From NCBI GenBank assembly GCA_004555425.1, contig SFID01000125.1, positions 1-7,440 of the forward strand: a stretch of 7,440 nt of DNA. Direction: 5' to 3'. Source of the DNA: Bacteroidales bacterium. GTDB taxonomy: Bacteria; Bacteroidota; Bacteroidia; Bacteroidales; Bacteroidaceae. Below the pieces are notes generated by a model that did no database searches, had not been told where the DNA came from, and was given only the letters and a program-made list of their open reading frames with translations. Within the stretch, counting starts at the first letter, position 1. The number at the start of each line of letters is the position of its first letter. Below are positions 6,869 to 7,440 of the stretch, piece by piece. A program made the translations under genes and the position numbers.

Positions 6869-6931
6869 TTCCCTCTCCGAGATATCCGTTTCCCTCTCCG
6901 AGATATCCGTTTCCTTCTCCGAGAAAGTCAG
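6869..6931 (+). repeat. Three tandem 21-bp direct repeats
   Basis: Copies 6869-6889 and 6890-6910 are identical (TTCCCTCTCCGAGATATCCG plus T). Copy 3 (6911-6931) keeps TTCCtTCTCCGAGA and then diverges as it runs into the GC-rich dyad that follows. There are no unique spacers between copies, so this is not a CRISPR array. It begins 50 bases after the stop of the preceding gene. Confidence 0.85.
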
Positions 6932-7023
6932 CGACCCGCGCCCGCGGGTCACGCGACCTGCGCCCGCGGGTCGCGTGACCGCCGCCCGCAGGTCGCGCGA
7001 CCCGCGGGCGCGGGTCGCTGACT
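6926..7023. repeat. 98-bp GC-rich dyad made of four 22-bp palindromic units
   Basis: Four units of exactly 22 bp (6933-6954, 6955-6976, 6977-6998, 6999-7020) share the form GACCnGCGCCCGCGGGTCnC, with each unit itself a GACC...GGTC palindrome. The whole block is also one large inverted repeat: 6926-6950 is the perfect reverse complement of 6999-7023, and CGCGACCTGCG (6952-6962) pairs with CGCAGGTCGCG (6987-6997). A central GGTC/GACC hairpin (6969-6980) closes it. Base composition is far richer in G+C than the flanks. There is no T-tract, so it is not a typical terminator. Function unknown. Confidence 0.88.
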
Positions 7024-7080
7024 ATGTGCCTGAGCGGAATGGAAACTGGGGAGAGCGAGTCACGTTGCTAGGCTCACCCC
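7024..7080 (+). repeat. Possible decayed copy of the 2279-2561 repeat family, with a hairpin
   Basis: GTGCCTGAGCGGAATGGAAACT (7026-7047) resembles GTGGCTCAGCGGAAATGAAACT in repeat unit 1, and CACGTTGCT (7061-7069) followed by GGCTCA (7071-7076) recalls the palindrome half and its flank. Separately, GGGGAGAGC (7048-7056) pairs with GCTCACCCC (7072-7080) apart from one A.A mismatch. The resemblance is partial and could be chance. Bases 7081-7162 hold T-rich and A-rich runs and a 5-bp hairpin (GTCAG 7126-7130 / CTGAC 7137-7141), but no gene. Confidence 0.35.
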
Positions 7081-7162
7081 AACCTTCTATATAACAACCT
7101 GTTTTTTTAACACGAATAGTAACTAGTCAGGTGCTACTGACAAAACAAAAACCGAAAAAACC

Positions 7163-7291
7163 CCTTGCACTTGATGCAAAATGTCTCTGGCGAGACATTG
7201 ATGCTATGGCTCTCAGTAAATCCCTGAGCAAGCTCAGCGATTTTCAGCCAGCCACAGCATCACCCTATCGGGTTTTGCATCAAGTGCAAGG
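7163..7291. other. 129-bp foldback element A: multi-branched hairpin structure, possible structured RNA
   Basis: The ends 7163-7181 and 7273-7291 are perfect 19-bp inverted repeats. Between them nearly every base can pair: AATGTCTC/GAGACATT (7180-7187/7192-7199, 4-base loop), TGATGCTATGGCT/AGCCACAGCATCA (7199-7211/7250-7262, 12 of 13), CTGAG/CTCAG inside it (7224-7228/7233-7237), and ACCC/GGGT (7262-7265/7270-7273). The result is a closing stem with three arms meeting at a compact junction. On the minus strand the closing stem is followed by GG and TTTTTT (7155-7160), as in an intrinsic terminator, so a minus-strand structured RNA ending here is possible. The plus-strand open frame over it (7131-7358) looks like a by-product. 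Confidence 0.75.
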
Positions 7292-7407
7292 CGATAAACA
7301 GGAAATAAACCTTTCCTGCTGTAACCATAATGGAGCACAGTATGCGGTACACATCTAAACGATGAACCTCTTCCGAGGAAAGGGTTTATTTCCTGTTTAT
7401 CGCCTTG
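7287..7407. other. 121-bp foldback element B abutting element A
   Basis: Arms 7287-7316 and 7377-7407 (30 and 31 bases, core GGCGATAAACAGGAAATAAA) are reverse complements with a single one-base bulge. The 60-base interior carries CCTC/GAGG (7367-7370/7375-7378) with a TTCC loop. The left arm shares five bases (CAAGG, 7287-7291) with the right arm of element A, so the two folds compete at their junction. No gene is seen. Confidence 0.75.
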
Positions 7408-7410
7408 AAG

Positions 7411-7435
7411 AGGCTGTTGGCCTTCTGAAAGAAGG
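7411..7435. other. Two small overlapping hairpins at the window edge
   Basis: AGGC/GCCT (7411-7414/7420-7423) and CCTTCT/AGAAGG (7421-7426/7430-7435, loop GAA) overlap and are mutually exclusive. They continue the hairpin-rich character of 7163-7407, suggesting that the structured region extends past the end of the window. Confidence 0.5.
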
Positions 7436-7440
7436 TGGTG

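Noticed and set aside
6869..7023. CRISPR array
   Set aside because: Repeats are contiguous with no unique spacers and the repeat type changes part-way.
7048..7107. Intrinsic terminator from the GGGGAGAGC hairpin and the T-run at 7102-7107
   Set aside because: The T-run lies about 20 bases beyond the hairpin, too far for a standard terminator.
7131..7358. 75-codon plus-strand open frame at the right end
   Set aside because: It starts at GTG, runs through both foldback elements, and its content is dictated by the inverted repeats. It shows no recognisable protein pattern or leader.
7163..7407. Retron msr-msd or integron attC site
   Set aside because: End-pairing and long stems superficially resemble both, but no reverse transcriptase or integrase is in the window, and I see no convincing priming-guanosine motif or attC core sites. 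The sequence after 7440 would be needed.
1..7440. tRNA, rRNA or complete insertion sequence
   Set aside because: No tRNA cloverleaf with conserved T-loop bases, no rRNA stretch and no DDE or HUH transposase with terminal repeats could be found on either strand.

Overview
The window looks like a chromosomal segment from a Bacteroidales bacterium, most likely Prevotellaceae (Prevotella/Segatella-like). The evidence is TAnnTTTG-type promoter boxes, A-rich leaders in place of Shine-Dalgarno sites, a secreted protein ending in the short Bacteroidales C-terminal tail (IYDLSGKRL...GVNIVNGHKVIVK), and a small KKxYxxP-type peptide typical of this group. The genus is inferred from style, not from a search.

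Layout. (1) 2-2147, plus strand: the 3' part of a large secreted surface protein whose start lies outside the window, then a 61-residue peptide gene, then a clear intrinsic terminator. (2) 2148-2656: no gene, but a decayed and then well-preserved tandem array of 108-115 bp units, each carrying a palindrome with core CCGCACGTTG/CAACGTGTGG. (3) 2657-3661, plus strand: an intact Rpn-family PD-(D/E)XK nuclease with a heptad-repeat coiled coil. (4) 3662-3827: a perfect 22-bp-arm hairpin built on the same palindrome, lying between the convergent nuclease gene and purC. (5) 3828-5782, minus strand: a two-gene operon, phoH then purC, joined by an ATGA overlap. (6) 5783-5972: a divergent promoter region. 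(7) 5973-6818, plus strand: a membrane-anchored DUF5715-like protein with M15-peptidase-like metal-binding residues. (8) 6819-7440: no convincing gene, but three very different repeat structures. These are a 21-bp direct-repeat array, a GC-rich array of four 22-bp palindromic units forming a 98-bp near-perfect dyad, and two abutting foldback elements (7163-7291 and 7287-7407) that fold into nested hairpins with few unpaired bases.

The housekeeping genes (phoH, purC) are ordinary. The interest lies between them. A recombination-promoting-type nuclease is bracketed by copies of one palindrome family, in an arrangement that recalls REP sequences around RAYT transposases. The right end carries a highly structured segment that matches no element I can name and could be a structured RNA (minus strand, with a U-tract exit) or a foldback DNA element.
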